NCBI GenBank assembly: GCA_963514095.1
Contig: OY741268.1
Span: forward strand, 8,881,324-8,945,323
Length of the DNA stretch: 64,000 nucleotides
Reading direction: 5' to 3'
Source: Eutrigla gurnardus
Taxonomy: Eukaryota; Chordata; Actinopteri; Perciformes; Triglidae
The notes beneath the pieces were generated by a model. It worked only from the letters and a program-made list of their open reading frames with translations. It was not told the DNA's origin and made no database searches. The position numbers and the translations under genes are program-made. This document shows positions 1 through 10,432 of this stretch, one piece after another (position 1 is the first letter of the stretch; each line of letters starts with the position of its first letter).

Positions 1-2126
1 CCTCATACACTCTGGCTCCAACAACCCCAAGACTCTTTTGTCCACAATCAACAAACTTCTCAACCCCCCCGATAACATCTCTACAGCTTTCACAGTGGAA
101 ACATGTAACTCCTTTCTGTCATTTTTCCAAAATAAAATCAACAACATCTACAGCAACCTGACCACCTCCCCGGCTCCATCATCCCCACCACTGGATCCCA
201 CCCCTTCACTCTCTCAGTGCCTGTCACAGTTCTCCCTGCTGTCTCCCATGGACCTACCTCAACTCACCAACGGCATGAAAACCTCCACCTGCACCCTAGA
301 TCCCATCCCATCAGCTCTCATCAAAACCTGTCTTCCATCCGTCACCCCACTCCTCGTCAAAATCATAAATTCCTCCCTCATCTCTGGTTCTGTCCCCACT
401 CCACTCAAACTTGCTGCTGTCACCCCCATCCTCAAGAAACCAGGTCTCAGCCCCGACATCATGTCCAACTTCCGGCCCATCTCCAGTCTTCCCTTTCTGT
501 CAAAAATCCTGGAACGTGTCGTCGCTGCTCAACTCAAAACCCACCTCTCCTCTAATCACCTGTATGAACCATTTCAATCTGGATTCCGCCCACAACACAG
601 CACCGAAACAGCCCTCCTAAAAGTCACCAACGACCTCCTCCTCTCCTCTGACTCCGGCCGCCTCACCATCCTCATCATGCTTGACCTCACTGCAGCCTTC
701 GACACCATCAACCACTCCATTCTCCTGTCCCGTCTGGAAAACTACTACAACATCACTGGCACTGCACTCTCCTGGCTCCGCTCCTACCTCACCAACAGAC
801 AGAAATTCATCAGCATTAATAACTGCACTTCCTCCACTGTTCCCCTGTCCCAAGGCGTCCCCCAAGGTTCGGTGCTTGGTCCTCTTCTCTTCATCCTCTA
901 CATCCTCCCCCTTGGCAACATTATTCGAAAACATGGTCTCCACTTCCACTGCTACGCTGACGACGTCCAGATCTACATCTCCACCAAATCCATCACCACA
1001 GCCACCTGCTCCACTCTGACCACCTGCCTCACTGAATTAAAAACCTGGATGCAAAACAACTTCCTTCAACTCAACTGTGACAAAACAGACATGATGATCA
1101 TCGGCCCCAAATCCCTCATCAAAAACACCCACAACTTCACTCTCTCCGTCGACAACTCCACTCTGTCCCCGTCCCTACACATGCGCAACCTTGGAGTAAT
1201 TTTCGACAGCAACCTCACATTTCAACAACACATCAATCACACCACCAGGACTGCCTTTTTTCACCTCAAGAACATTGCCCGTCTCCGCCCATCACTCACC
1301 TTCTCTGCTGCCGAAACTTTGATTCATGCATTCATCACATCCAGAATAGACTACTGCAATAGCATCCTCTACGGTTCACCTGCCAAAATCCTCAACAAAC
1401 TGCAATACATACAAAACTCTGCTGCCCGCCTCCTCACCCACACCCGCTCCCGTGACCACATCACCCCTGTTCTGCAAAATCTCCACTGGCTCCCTGTTCC
1501 CCAACGCATTGAATACAAAGTACTCCTCACCCACAAAGCCCTCCACAACCAGGCCCCTTCCTACCTCACCGACCTGCTCCACCACCACTCTCCCCCCCGT
1601 AACCTTCGCTCCTCCGACACAAACCTCCTCTCCCCACCTGTCAGGACCAAACACCGTACCTGGGGCGACAGAGCCTTCTCAATTGCTGCCCCCTCCCTCT
1701 GGAACTCACTACCCCCACACATCCGAGCCTGCACGGACCAGACCACCTTCAAATCACTCATCAAAACCCACCTCTTCAGAATCGCCTTCAACCCCCAATA
1801 ATCCACTACCTCATCTGTACTGCATCACTAACTTGTTCTTAAATGTGCCTGCTCTTCAACCGTTTTATAACTTTATATTACTTGTTTTTAACCGTTTTAT
1901 AACTTCACAGCACATCTTTTTAACGTTTTATAACTTCACAGCACATCTTTTTAACTTATCTACTTAAGAATAACCTGCTTATTTTAATGCACTCACTTGT
2001 AGCCTCCCTGTGTTTAATAGTACTTGTTTAAATGTATTGATTTTTAACTGTATATGTAAAGTGTCTTTGAGATCCCTTGAAAAGCGCTATACAAATAAAA
2101 TGTATTATTATTATTATTATTATTAT
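1..2126 (+). mobile_element. L2-clade LINE, 3' part (5' end lies outside the window)
   Basis: The segment contains one long open frame for a non-LTR reverse transcriptase followed by a short 3' UTR. The UTR ends in the L2-type tail AAAGCGCTATACAAATAAA and then an ATT trinucleotide run (about 2102-2126). That tail and the RT style place it in the L2 group of fish LINEs. The endonuclease half would lie upstream of base 1, so this may be a longer copy cut by the window edge. The end at 2126 abuts a Tc1 relic. Clade assignment is from motif recognition, not a search. Confidence 0.85.
2..1801 (+). CDS. L2-type reverse transcriptase, C-terminal part of ORF2
   Basis: The frame is open from the window edge to a TAA at 1799-1801, about 600 codons with no stop. 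No true ATG start is visible, because the protein begins outside the window. Visible RT blocks are the N-terminal thumb-side region (DPIPSALIKTCLP), FRPISSLPFLSKILERV, GFRPQHSTETALLK, the first catalytic aspartate in LDLTAAFDTINHSIL, GVPQGSVLGPLLFILY, the YADD box (HCYADDVQIYIS) and the C-terminal region with WNSLPPHIR. In life it would copy element RNA at a nicked target (target-primed reverse transcription). An uninterrupted frame suggests a young copy. Confidence 0.85.
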   Translation, partial: LIHSGSNNPKTLLSTINKLLNPPDNISTAFTVETCNSFLSFFQNKINNIYSNLTTSPAPSSPPLDPTPSLSQCLSQFSLLSPMDLPQLTNGMKTSTCTLDPIPSALIKTCLPSVTPLLVKIINSSLISGSVPTPLKLAAVTPILKKPGLSPDIMSNFRPISSLPFLSKILERVVAAQLKTHLSSNHLYEPFQSGFRPQHSTETALLKVTNDLLLSSDSGRLTILIMLDLTAAFDTINHSILLSRLENYYNITGTALSWLRSYLTNRQKFISINNCTSSTVPLSQGVPQGSVLGPLLFILYILPLGNIIRKHGLHFHCYADDVQIYISTKSITTATCSTLTTCLTELKTWMQNNFLQLNCDKTDMMIIGPKSLIKNTHNFTLSVDNSTLSPSLHMRNLGVIFDSNLTFQQHINHTTRTAFFHLKNIARLRPSLTFSAAETLIHAFITSRIDYCNSILYGSPAKILNKLQYIQNSAARLLTHTRSRDHITPVLQNLHWLPVPQRIEYKVLLTHKALHNQAPSYLTDLLHHHSPPRNLRSSDTNLLSPPVRTKHRTWGDRAFSIAAPSLWNSLPPHIRACTDQTTFKSLIKTHLFRIAFNPQ

Positions 2127-2127
2127 G

Positions 2128-3133
2128 TATGTGAACCCTTTGGAATTTCATTGTTTTCTGAATAAATCTGTCATAAAAGGTGATCTGATCTTCAACTAAG
2201 TCAAGGGTTAACAAACAATGTGTCTAATAACACAAAAGAAATCTGATCTTTCATGTCTTTATTGAACACACACATTCAACATTCAAAATGGCAATGGAAA
2301 AAGTAAGTGAACCAAAATCTGGTTGACCCCCCTTGGCAGCAATAACCTCAACCAGGTGCTTCCTGTAGCTGTGGATCAGTGCTGCACATTGTTGAGGAGG
2401 AATTTTAGCCCATTCTTCCTGGCAGAACTGCTTTAGCTCTGTCACATTCCTTGACCTTCTCATGTGTCTCTATTGGGTTGAGGTCTGAGCTCTCACTTGG
2501 CCACTCCAAAAGCCAGATTTTGTTTTTCTTACGCCACTCTGTCGTGGACTTGCTCTGGTGTTTTTGGTCGTTGTCCTGTTGCATCACCCACCTTCTACAC
2601 AGTTTCAGCTGACGTACAGGCATTCTCACATTATCCTGAAAAATTGTCTGATATACTTGGGAATTCATCTTCCTCTCAATGATTCCAAGCTGGCCAGGCC
2701 CTGATGCAACAAAGAAGACCCAAATCATGATGTTTCCTCCACCATACTTTAAGGTTGGGTTGATGTTTTCATGACGATATGCCGTGCTGTCATTCAGGGT
2801 TGTTTCTTTACCTCATTGATGAGTCTTCGCTGTGCTCTTGGTATCATTTTGACTGGGCGCCCACTTCTTAGTAGAGTAGTTACAGTCCCAAAGTGTCTCC
2901 ATTGTTGAGTTGTTTGCCTAACTGCCAACTGGTGAATTTTAAAGTCTTTGAAATCACTTTGTAACCATTGCCAGCTTCATGTAAATTAATTAATGATCGT
3001 AGATCCTCTGAAAGCTCTTTTTGGCAAGGCATCACTCACATTAGCATGTTCTTCTTGTGCAGAGCAAACTCCAAAAGTTTGAGGTGTCAAGGTATCTGTC
3101 AAGGTAGCTGTGGTCCACACGTCCAAACTTATC
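2128..3133 (-). mobile_element. Decayed Tc1/mariner (DD34E) element, internally deleted
   Basis: Read on the minus strand, fragments of a Tc1 transposase are recognisable. There is an N-terminal helix-turn-helix piece (KELSEDLRSLINLHEAGNGY, about 3055-2960). After a large internal deletion come IMIWVFFVASGPGQLGIIE (about 2730), QQDNDQKHQSKSTTEW and WPSESSDLNPIE, the block holding part of the catalytic triad. Several frameshifts and stops break it. One end begins next to TA at 2128, as expected for Tc1. The other end is not intact and stops at the TTAA of the next element. A related fragment lies at 53060-53337. Confidence 0.75.
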
Positions 3134-4440
3134 TTAAAGGAGAGATCCGGTCATTTTTGACCCCATTTCCGTTGTCCTCAGGGTCATCCCGACTTATTAG
3201 AAGCAAAAAACCCGACAAAAATTGACGTTGCCTAGCCCGAGATCTGTACCTGCCTGGCAGCCTTCCAGACTCGCTCCAATGCTAACCCATTGGGGCACGT
3301 TATATCTGCTTTCCTGGGCCTCAGAAAACAATTCCAAGACCTATGCAACACAGGTTGGGTCCGTACGAGACACCACGGCGCTCGTTTAGCTCAAATAGTG
3401 TTGCAAAACGACATAAATATGTGTGTTTTAGCATGAAGTTACTCACCTCAAATCACCCCGTAGACATTAGCAGTAGATAGCCGAGCGCCTGTCGTCCCTC
3501 CCAGTCACCGCAGAAACGAAAACGTTTTCCTCGTAGTTTTGATTTTGTATCCATAAAGAAACGACCGAGCAGTGCAGTCGTCCTGTCCGTAATAAATCCA
3601 GGAAGCTGTTATGTCCATATGTATGACTATGTTACAACATAGCAACGATAGCTTCAGCTAGTAACGTGCCGGGCGCTCGTCCGTCCCAGTCACCGCAGAA
3701 ACGAAAACGTTTTCCTCATAGTTTTGATTTTGTATCCATAAAGAATTGATCGAGCAGTGCAGTCGTCATGTCCGTAATAAATCCATGAAGCTGTTACGTC
3801 CATATGTATGACTGTTACAACATAGCAACGATAGCTTCAGCTAGTAACGTGCTGGGCGCTCGTCCGTCCCACTCACCGCAGAAACGAAAACGTTTTCCTC
3901 GTAGATTTTGTATCCATAAAGAAACGATCGAGCTGCGCAGTCGTCCTGTCCGTAATAAATCCATGAAGCTTTTATGTCCATATGTATGACTATGTTACAA
4001 CATAGCAACGATAGCTTCAGCTAGTAATCTGCTGGGCGCTCGTCCGTCCCACTCACCGCAGAAACGAAAACGTTTTCCTCGTAGATTTTGTATCCATAAA
4101 GAAACGATCGAGCTGCGCAGTCGTCCTGTCCGTAATAAATCCATGAAGCTTTTATGTCCATATGTATGACTATGTTACAACATAGCAACGATAGCTTCAG
4201 CTAGTAACGTGCCGGGCACTCGTCCGTCCCAGTCACCGCAGAAATGAAAACGTTTTCCTTGTAGATTTTGTATCCATAAAGAAACGACCGAGCTGCGCAG
4301 TCGTCCTGTCCGTAATAAATCCATGAAGCTGTTATGTCCATATGTATGACTATGTTACAACATAGCAACGACTGCTTACAGCTAAACAGTAGCCGAGAGC
4401 CAAAAGTCTCGCGCAAGTTCCCGTCTCACGACGTCCTCAC
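3134..4440 (+). mobile_element. TTAA-flanked element, left arm only, with expanded internal tandem repeat
   Basis: It starts at TTAA (3134) followed by a terminus (AAAGGAGAGATCCGGTCATT) that matches both ends of the element at 27953-34252. The first 350 bases closely match 27953-28330. The copy then runs into about 180-bp tandem units and loses its partner arm. Near 4390-4440 it still matches the inner part of the 28730-28790 arm. It carries no protein gene that I can support. TTAA duplication is typical of Kolobok or piggyBac families. Which one applies is an inference. Confidence 0.7.
3480..4390 (+). repeat. About 180-bp tandem repeat, five units
   Basis: The block CACCGCAGAAACGAAAACG recurs at about 3507, 3691, 3874, 4054 and 4234 (in the last unit one base differs), so the spacing is 180-184 bp. 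Each unit contains TTGTATCCATAAAG, a CGTCCTGTCCGTAATAAATCC stretch and a TTACAACATAGCAACGATAG stretch. Units 3 and 4 are nearly identical. The same unit occurs about 2.5 times in each arm of the element at 27953-34252. Short ORFs in it are by-products of the repeat. Confidence 0.85.
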
Positions 4441-4563
4441 TATGGAGTCTGCTAGTTTTGGCTTCAGTTAAAAATATGAAGCTTGAGCTAATCAAAGCAG
4501 ACAGTCTCCTGTGGCATCAAAAGACATAATCTGCTGTTCGAGCAGTCTCTCTCAGAATCTAAA
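4441..4563. other. Short stretch between two elements, nothing recognised
   Basis: These 120 bases separate the TTAA element from the Merlin target duplication. No gene or repeat was recognised in them. The last eight bases (4564-4571, TATTATAT) are the left copy of the Merlin target duplication. Confidence 0.5.
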
Positions 4564-4571
4564 TATTATAT

Positions 4572-5375
4572 GGTAACACTTTATTTGAATGGGGGTGAAT
4601 AAGACTGTCATAACACTGTCATAATCATGACATGACACCTGTCATGAACATTAATGAATGCTTATGACAGTTGTCGTTAAGTGTCATTCGGTAAATTATG
4701 TCACCTTTGATGCAAAGTTGACATTGTTTGAGATGTCTTTGTTATGACAACTTGACATAAGCCAAGAAAACATACCCTGTCATAAACATGACATAGTAGA
4801 CCTCACTGTCAAACTTTAAAGAACGATTTAGCTTTATATGATAACATGACATTAAACTGTCATATGTGATTCATTTTGACATTAGCTGTCACAAGACCAT
4901 TATGATTGTGTCCTTAACATTGTGCCTTTCATTATGATGTCATTAAGTGTAACTACACTGCCAAATGAGTTTATAACTGTCATATATAATTTGAACCTGT
5001 CATTAAGTGTAATTACATAGTTAAATCGGTTCATAACAGTGTCATGACTGTTTTCTATGAATTCAAGTAAAGTGGAACAATTTGAACCTTTCATTAAGAT
5101 GTCATTAAGTGTAACTACATAGTTAAATCAGGTTATAACAGTGTCATGACTGTTTTCTATGAATTCAAGTAAAGTGGAACAATTTGAACCTTTCATTAAG
5201 ATGTCATTAAGTGTAATTACACTGTCAAATGATTTAAATACCTTAACAAAAGCAAGTCAAGAGATTTTTCCTTCATGTATTTCAACACAAAACATAAAAA
5301 AACATTATTGTTGCATTACTGTTGCATTATTTGTATTATTTATCCTCAAACAGAGGGTTCCAATATATACTTTGT
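4572..5375 (+). repeat. Left terminal inverted repeat of the Merlin element
   Basis: This arm is the reverse complement of 23975-24749. It contains many copies of the hexamer TGTCAT/ATGACA. It also holds an internal subrepeat of about 100-120 bp around GAACCTTTCATTAAGATGTC, present near 5085 and 5188 and as a diverged unit near 4925-4990. Short ORFs predicted here appear in mirror image in the right arm and are not genes. Confidence 0.9.
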
Positions 5376-5425
5376 ATGTATAAACAGAATAACTTGTTTA
5401 ACATAAACAAGTTCAATGAACAGTC

Positions 5426-7345
5426 TTAAGTGTATTTATACATTATTGGGAGGAGTTTTCCTCTTTTTTCTGTTGCTGTGATGGTTTCAGCCATCTCCTC
5501 TGTTATAGCCCCCCTGCACCGCTCTGCAAATGCCGACATCTTCTCATCTCCTGGGAGCAGGTCCTTGAAGGTGTCTGGAAATGTGATCGCTAGCTCAGCA
5601 ATTACAGCTGTGTTGCAGTCAACATTAAGTTTGGCAAAGGCCTTTTTCATGGATCCAGACTTGTTGAATATGCGGAGGGCATCCTTGTAGCGGCGGATAA
5701 CTCCATCCGTTGTGGTCACTTCACAAAACAACAGAAAAACAAACAAAAAAAGTAATCTTTTTTCAGCCATGCATTGGCATTGTTGATCTGGCACCCTATA
5801 GGTCCTGTAGTACTAGCAGATGAGAAAGGATCCTACTTATCATACTGCTGGTTTACTGTGCATCCTCCTTCTATGCTGGTTATATTAGATTTAGCTCCTT
5901 AACTACCTGCCTCTGTGGGCAGCAATATCTGCCATCACCAGCATGGAAGGAGGACGCCAAGCAAGTAACGTCCTTTCTTACCTGCCTCAGAAGCTGTACC
6001 AAACATAACCAGCTTGGGTAGAGGATGCACAGTGAACCAGCATGGTACAGTAAGTAGATTTTTTTTCTTATCTGTTTCGGAGGCTAAATATCTAACAAAA
6101 CCAGAGAAGACCACGGAATAACCTGTGGAGAACGAGAAAGCTATACATGGCTGTAGAGATCTAAATCATTGATTTTTAGAGAGAATACTAAAATATAACA
6201 TTAAAGTGGGACATGGATATAACATAGCAACTTTTAGGTCCCATCTAATTATTATTAACTAACCCATGGTGGTAGTACAAATATAAACCATAGAAGGGAG
6301 TTGAGTAACGGTCAACTTTAGGGTGGTTATAAAGATGATCAATACTTGTGCTTACTTCTTGAACGTCCGTGAGAATCAGGCTGTTTCTTGGACTTCTTGG
6401 TCTTCTTCTTTTTCTTTTTCTTCTTCTCCTCTTCTTCTGAGGATGATGAGAAGCTGGAGTCTGAGGAGGAACAGGGAGACATCAAACTTGAAGATGAAGA
6501 AGTCTTTCCAGAGCCTGGGAGAAGGGGGGTGGACAAGCATAGAGGTGTATAAGGTAACAAGCAAAAAAAGAATATACTTTTTTCAATGCAGGCTCACTCT
6601 TAAGTTTATTAAAGACAACTGTAAGTGTCCTAAAACAGGCTTTGTTTTATTACAGATAATGGCTTTTATTATTTTGTACTGTAGAGTGATCCAGAGCTGC
6701 TTACTGGCAGGAGGAGAGCTCAGAGTTAATATTTCAAACTTTTAGCAGCAGCAACAGTGAATGAACCGTCTGTGCGTGTGTCTGTTAGCATGTCAGTAGG
6801 GCAGCAGCTGCAGCATGCAGCGATGGCTCAGTCCATCTCAGTGGCTTACATTACTAGCTGGGCAAGGGTTTATATCACTTTATGAGTAGCAATGTCATCA
6901 TCAGAGACCTACGTCAGGTCACGTGGGAAAACGTTTTTGGAGGCGCTTGGGAAAATAGTATTTCCAATCAAGTCGACATCCCAGGTGTGTTACAATGATG
7001 CAATAATTATTATTTATTGTATAAAATAAACTATCCTTGCACTCCAGAAAACCCAGCCTATTTCAATTTCTCCCCCACAACTTCCCTAAATATCTAGTAC
7101 TGCATGAATAATGTTAATTGTAGTACATTTGTACCTTTCCCAGTAGATGCAGGCATGCTGGGGGGTCCCTTCATTTGGGAAAGTAGGAAGTCCTTGTCAT
7201 TTTTCAGATCCCTGTTGGCCTCCTCCAGGTATTTAATGCGGTCCTCAAGGTGTTCAATCTTCTGTCGATCCATCTTGGCTTGTTGTCTAAGTTTGGCCAA
7301 CTCCAACACTCCTGTTGGAGACACTGGAACAGGGGCATTGATCAT
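5426..7345 (-). CDS. CCDC106-like protein carried inside the Merlin element (three exons)
   Basis: Three minus-strand exons fit together with GT-AG junctions and matching phase: 7345-7135, 6514-6356 and 5718-5426, about 220 codons ending in TAA. Exon 1 encodes a coiled coil (about residues 14-55; KIEHLEDRIKYLEEANRDLK). Exon 2 encodes a Ser-rich then Glu/Lys-rich tract (SSSSEEEEKKKKKKKKTKKS), probably a nuclear signal. Exon 3 encodes a helical domain with VIRRYKDALRIFNKSGSMKK and AELAITFPDTF, ending near EKRGKLLPI. This order matches vertebrate CCDC106 and the many CCDC106-like fish proteins. Exon 3 overlaps no transposase domain. The ATG at 7345 is only the best visible start; an upstream exon is possible. 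Its role in transposition is unknown. Confidence 0.65.
5843..6047. repeat. Small fold-back element in an intron of the CCDC106-like gene
   Basis: The sequence at 5843-5867 (TACTGCTGGTTTACTGTGCA and on) reappears inverted at 6021-6047 with about 22 of 25 positions matching. A second CTATGCTGGTTA/CATCACCAGCATGG pairing lies inside. It is a palindromic insertion of about 205 bp with no coding capacity. Confidence 0.6.
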
Positions 7346-7384
7346 TCTACTTTATGTTTATTATTGAGGTCAGTGAATGGTGGT

Positions 7385-7445
7385 GGAGTACTGGAGTGCA
7401 TTATATTGAGCTGCGTTCCCTATATTTATGTCTAATTCTGTAACA
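7385..7445 (+). repeat. Left arm of a short hairpin repeat
   Basis: GTACTGGAGTGCATTATATT here matches the left arm of the complete hairpin repeat at 16715-16850. The corresponding right arm is at about 9953-9990, on the far side of an L2 relic and a minisatellite. The likely reading is one small palindromic element split by later insertions. Confidence 0.45.
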
Positions 7446-9015
7446 TACATTACATTTACATTACATTTAGGTCATTTAGCAGACGCTTTTGTCCAAAGCG
7501 ACTTACAATAAGTACATTTGTCAAAAGAAGGAAACAAGGAAACCATAACGAATCATTGCCGATAAAGTAAGAGCTAAAAGTAGAACAAGTGTTAGGTCCT
7601 CATCTGAGTAAACTAGTAGTTCAAGCTGGTAAGACCATCCGAGTTGAGGGTTGGGGGAGATGCCTTCTGGGAGGGAATAGGCGTAAATGAGGAGCTGATG
7701 TCATTTACTTTCTTGGTAAAGTAAGTAGCAAAGTCATCGGCAGTAAGGAAGGAAGGGGGCGGAGGGGTAGGAAGGGTGAGGAGGGAGGAGAACATGGAGA
7801 AGAGTTTCCTGGGGTTGGAGGCAGAAGAGTTGATCTTTGCCAGGTAGAAGGCAGATTTAGCTGCCGAAACAGTTGAGGTGATGTCAGAGAGGAGGCGGTG
7901 GTAGTGAGCAAGGTCCTCGTGCTGGCCCGATTTCTTCCATTTTCTCTCTGACGCTCGCAACAATGATCTGTTGGTTCACAGAGGTTCAGACAGCCAGGGA
8001 GGGGGGGGAGATGATCGCGCAGGTCGTGAGATAGGGGGACAGAGAGTGTCCAAAGAAGAGGAGAGTGAGGACATCAGGATGGAGGAGGCTTCCTCAGTAG
8101 GTATTAGGGAGAACTGTTCTGAGGATGGTAGCGAGGAGATAACAGTTGAGGAGAGAGCGGAGGGAGTGAGGGATTTCAGGTTGCGACGGCTGGTGACCAT
8201 TCGAGGCGTAGAGGGGAGGGATGTGGTGGGCTCCATGGGGAGGGAGAAAGTCACAAAGTGGTGGTCGGACACGGTGAGCGGGGTAACAGAGAGTGCCGAG
8301 ATGCCACAGGATCTTGTGAAGACAAGGTCAAGTTGGTTCCCGGCGCGGTGAGTTGGTGGAGAGGGGGAGAGCGTAAGGTCAAATGCGGAAAAGAAGTCGA
8401 TGAATTCAGATGAGTGCAGCTTTCCCGAGTGGATGTTGAAGTCACCGAGGACGACGAGTGGCGTGCTATCATCAGGGGAGCAGCTCAGGAGGGCATCCAT
8501 CTCATCCAAAAAGTCACCGAGAGGACCGGGTGGGCGATAGATCACTATGATGTTGAGTTTGAAAGGAAGGGTGACAGAGACGGCGTGGAATTCAAGTGTA
8601 GATCGGGGTAGGTGGTCTAGAGGAAGGACCTGGTAGGACCATCTGGGTGAGATGAGGAGCCCAGTTCCTCCTCCTCGCCCTGTTCGTCTTGGGGAGTGTG
8701 AAAACGAGTAGGCAGTTGAAAGGGCAGCTGGAGTGGCAGTGTTTTCCGGGGAGATCCAGGTCTCTGTGAGGGCCAGGAAGTGGAGAGACTGCAGGGAGGC
8801 ATAGGCTGAAATGGTGTCCGCCTTCTTGACTGCAGACTGGCAGTTCCATAGCCCCCCTAGTACTTCAAGGTCCTTACCGGTGGAGAATGGTGGGTAGCAG
8901 AGATTGGATGGGTTACAGCCTCGAGTGAAGGGTCTCCGGTGAAATCTTCTCCAGTGTGATGTCCTGACTGGGATAAGACACATGGCTGCGAGGGGGGGTA
9001 AGATGTTATGCCTAC
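7446..9015 (-). mobile_element. Internally deleted L2/CR1-type LINE
   Basis: On the minus strand the element runs from an endonuclease-coding part directly to a short 3' tail, with the reverse transcriptase missing. The tail (7446-7530) contains AAGCGACTTACAATAAGTAC and ends in repeats of TAAATGTAATG. This tail is shared by many fish LINEs and SINEs. The copy cannot move by itself. Confidence 0.75.
7613..8983 (-). pseudogene. L2-type LINE endonuclease fragment, frameshifted
   Basis: Frame 8983-7976 encodes an apurinic-type endonuclease: FLALTETWIS, RGGGTGLLIS, VVLGDFNIHS, the substrate-loop region DLVFTRSCG and the catalytic end VSDHHFVTFSL. Near 7970 the reading frame shifts. The protein continues in 7963-7613 with the linker region (SERKWKKSG, FYLAKINSSASNPRKLF, FATYFTKKVNDI). 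It then stops before any RT motif. The catalytic endonuclease residues look present, but the protein is truncated. It lies antisense to the Merlin transposase. Confidence 0.75.
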
Positions 9016-9035
9016 CTCGGTGGACGTCCTCGATG

Positions 9036-9371
9036 GACTCCCACAGATAGACTCCCTTGTCTTTGTTCAGCTGTCTTGACTCCCACAGATAGACTCCCTT
9101 GTCTTTGTTCAGCTGTCTTGACTCCCACAGATAGACTCCCTTGTCTTTGTTCAGCTGTCTTGACTCCCACAGATAGACTCCCTTGTCTTTGTTCAGCTGT
9201 CTTGACTCCCACAGATAGACTCCCTTGTCTTTGTTCAGCTGTCTTGACTCCCACAGATAGACTCCCTTGTCTTTGTTCAGCTGTCTTGACTCCCACAGAT
9301 AGACTCCCTTGTCTTTGTTCAGCTGTCTTGACTCCCACAGATAGACTCCCTTGTCTTTGTTCAGCTGTCTT
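9036..9371. repeat. Minisatellite, eight perfect 42-bp units
   Basis: The unit begins GACTCCCACAGATAGACTCC and repeats at 9036, 9078, 9120, 9162, 9204, 9246, 9288 and 9330 with no visible difference. Because 42 is a multiple of three, both strands stay open and give artefact ORFs with 14-residue repeats (GVKTAEQRQGSLSV on the minus strand). I do not call these genes. Confidence 0.95.
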
Positions 9372-9441
9372 CGTTCAGATGGCCAGACGCTGCAGCTGAC
9401 GCTGTAGTGACAGCCTTTTAAGTGCTCAGTTTACCGTAAGT

Positions 9442-9951
9442 ACTGTGTGTGACCCCTCCCTCTAATCAAGTCTATTCACTACACCTGAGATGGCTCAAAC
9501 TTAGTTGATTACTCACTTAACATATGCAGTTTCACAACGATTTCAACAACAAGCTATCAGCACACGACTAATGTTGCACTAGCTTTACTCACACAATGCC
9601 TGAACCCAAATCTACAATTAGTTTCTGACTTACCAACAACAGACAAAGCAGCTTCCTTCCTTGCTCCAGACAAAATGTGGTTTGAAGGAGGCTTGCTGGC
9701 AGCCCTTTAAGCACTGTGTGTGACCCCTCCCTCTAATCAAGTCTATTCACTACACCTGAGATGGCTCAAACTTAGTTGATTACTCACTTAACATATGCAG
9801 TTTCACGACGATTTCAACAACAAGCTATCAGCACACGACTAATGTTGCACTAGCTTTACTCACACAATGCCTGAACCCAAATCTACAATTAGTTTCTGAC
9901 TTACCAACAACAGACAAAGCAGCTTCCTTCCTTGCTCCAGACAAAATGTGG
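9442..9951 (+). repeat. 271-bp-period tandem duplication
   Basis: Bases 9442-9680 and 9713-9951 (239 bp each) are the same except for one difference seen (CACAACG versus CACGACG). A related sequence (CAGCCTTTTAAG / CAGCCCTTTAAG) precedes each copy. The short spacer 9681-9712 completes the unit. No coding function was seen. Confidence 0.9.
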
Positions 9952-10204
9952 AACATTACGTTCATTGCACTCCAGTACACCAGCACAATACTCCCAATGC
10001 TCTTTTACATATAATGTATGTAGAAAATGAGAACATTTAGAAATAGTATGTGCCACAATCAACCAAAGGACTATGAATAAACAGAGTGAACACAGGTTGG
10101 AAATCTGCTGCCAAAGTGACTAGTACAATTGACAGATTTAACAACCACAGCCAAAACTTCTGCTGCAAAGCAATTTATTTATTTACTGTGATGGTGGGAG
10201 GAGT
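9952..10204. other. Merlin interior, hairpin right arm and unassigned DNA
   Basis: 9953-9990 contains CATTGCACTCCAGTACACCA, the right arm of the hairpin repeat also seen at 16826. The rest is AT-rich and holds nothing I recognise. Confidence 0.4.
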
Positions 10205-10432
10205 TCATTTCAAGCCCTGCTGGCGAAAGTAGTCAAAATGATAATTAAGAAAATAATTAGACTTATTTAGTTTCTTCGGGGAATATTTGACTGACTTCTT
10301 TTTCTTTGGTGGAATAGGGACCTCTTCCACATCTCATGTCTCGTCCTCGTTCGCCTCCTCCGCGACTTGTAGCAAGGCTTCCTCAGCCTTCGGCACCCCA
10401 CTATGCGCCCTTTTGTTGAAACGGGTTTCCAT
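10205..10432 (-). pseudogene. Exon-like ORF in the Merlin interior with one in-frame stop
   Basis: From ATG at 10432 the minus strand reads a charged protein of about 75 codons to TGA at 10207-10205. It has an acidic segment (ALLQVAEEANEDET), a basic segment (PPKKKKSVKYSPKKLNK) and an aromatic end (NYFLNYHFDYFRQQGLK). A single TGA interrupts it after NEDET. It lies on the same strand as, and upstream of, the CCDC106-like exons and downstream of a perfect NRF-1-type site. It could therefore be a decayed first exon of that gene. I do not recognise the protein, and no good splice donor was found. Confidence 0.3.

Noticed and set aside
3480..4390. CRISPR-like direct repeats
   Set aside because: Units of about 180 bp are contiguous with no unique spacers. 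This is a satellite-type array in eukaryotic DNA.
4900..5383. ORFs in the Merlin arm (and mirror copies at 23997-24431)
   Set aside because: They are mirrored in both terminal repeats, differ between subrepeats and have no codon pattern. They are by-products of the TGTCAT-rich repeat.
9012..9399. Long ORFs with 14-residue repeats on both strands
   Set aside because: They arise only because a 42-bp minisatellite unit is divisible by three. There is no gene context.
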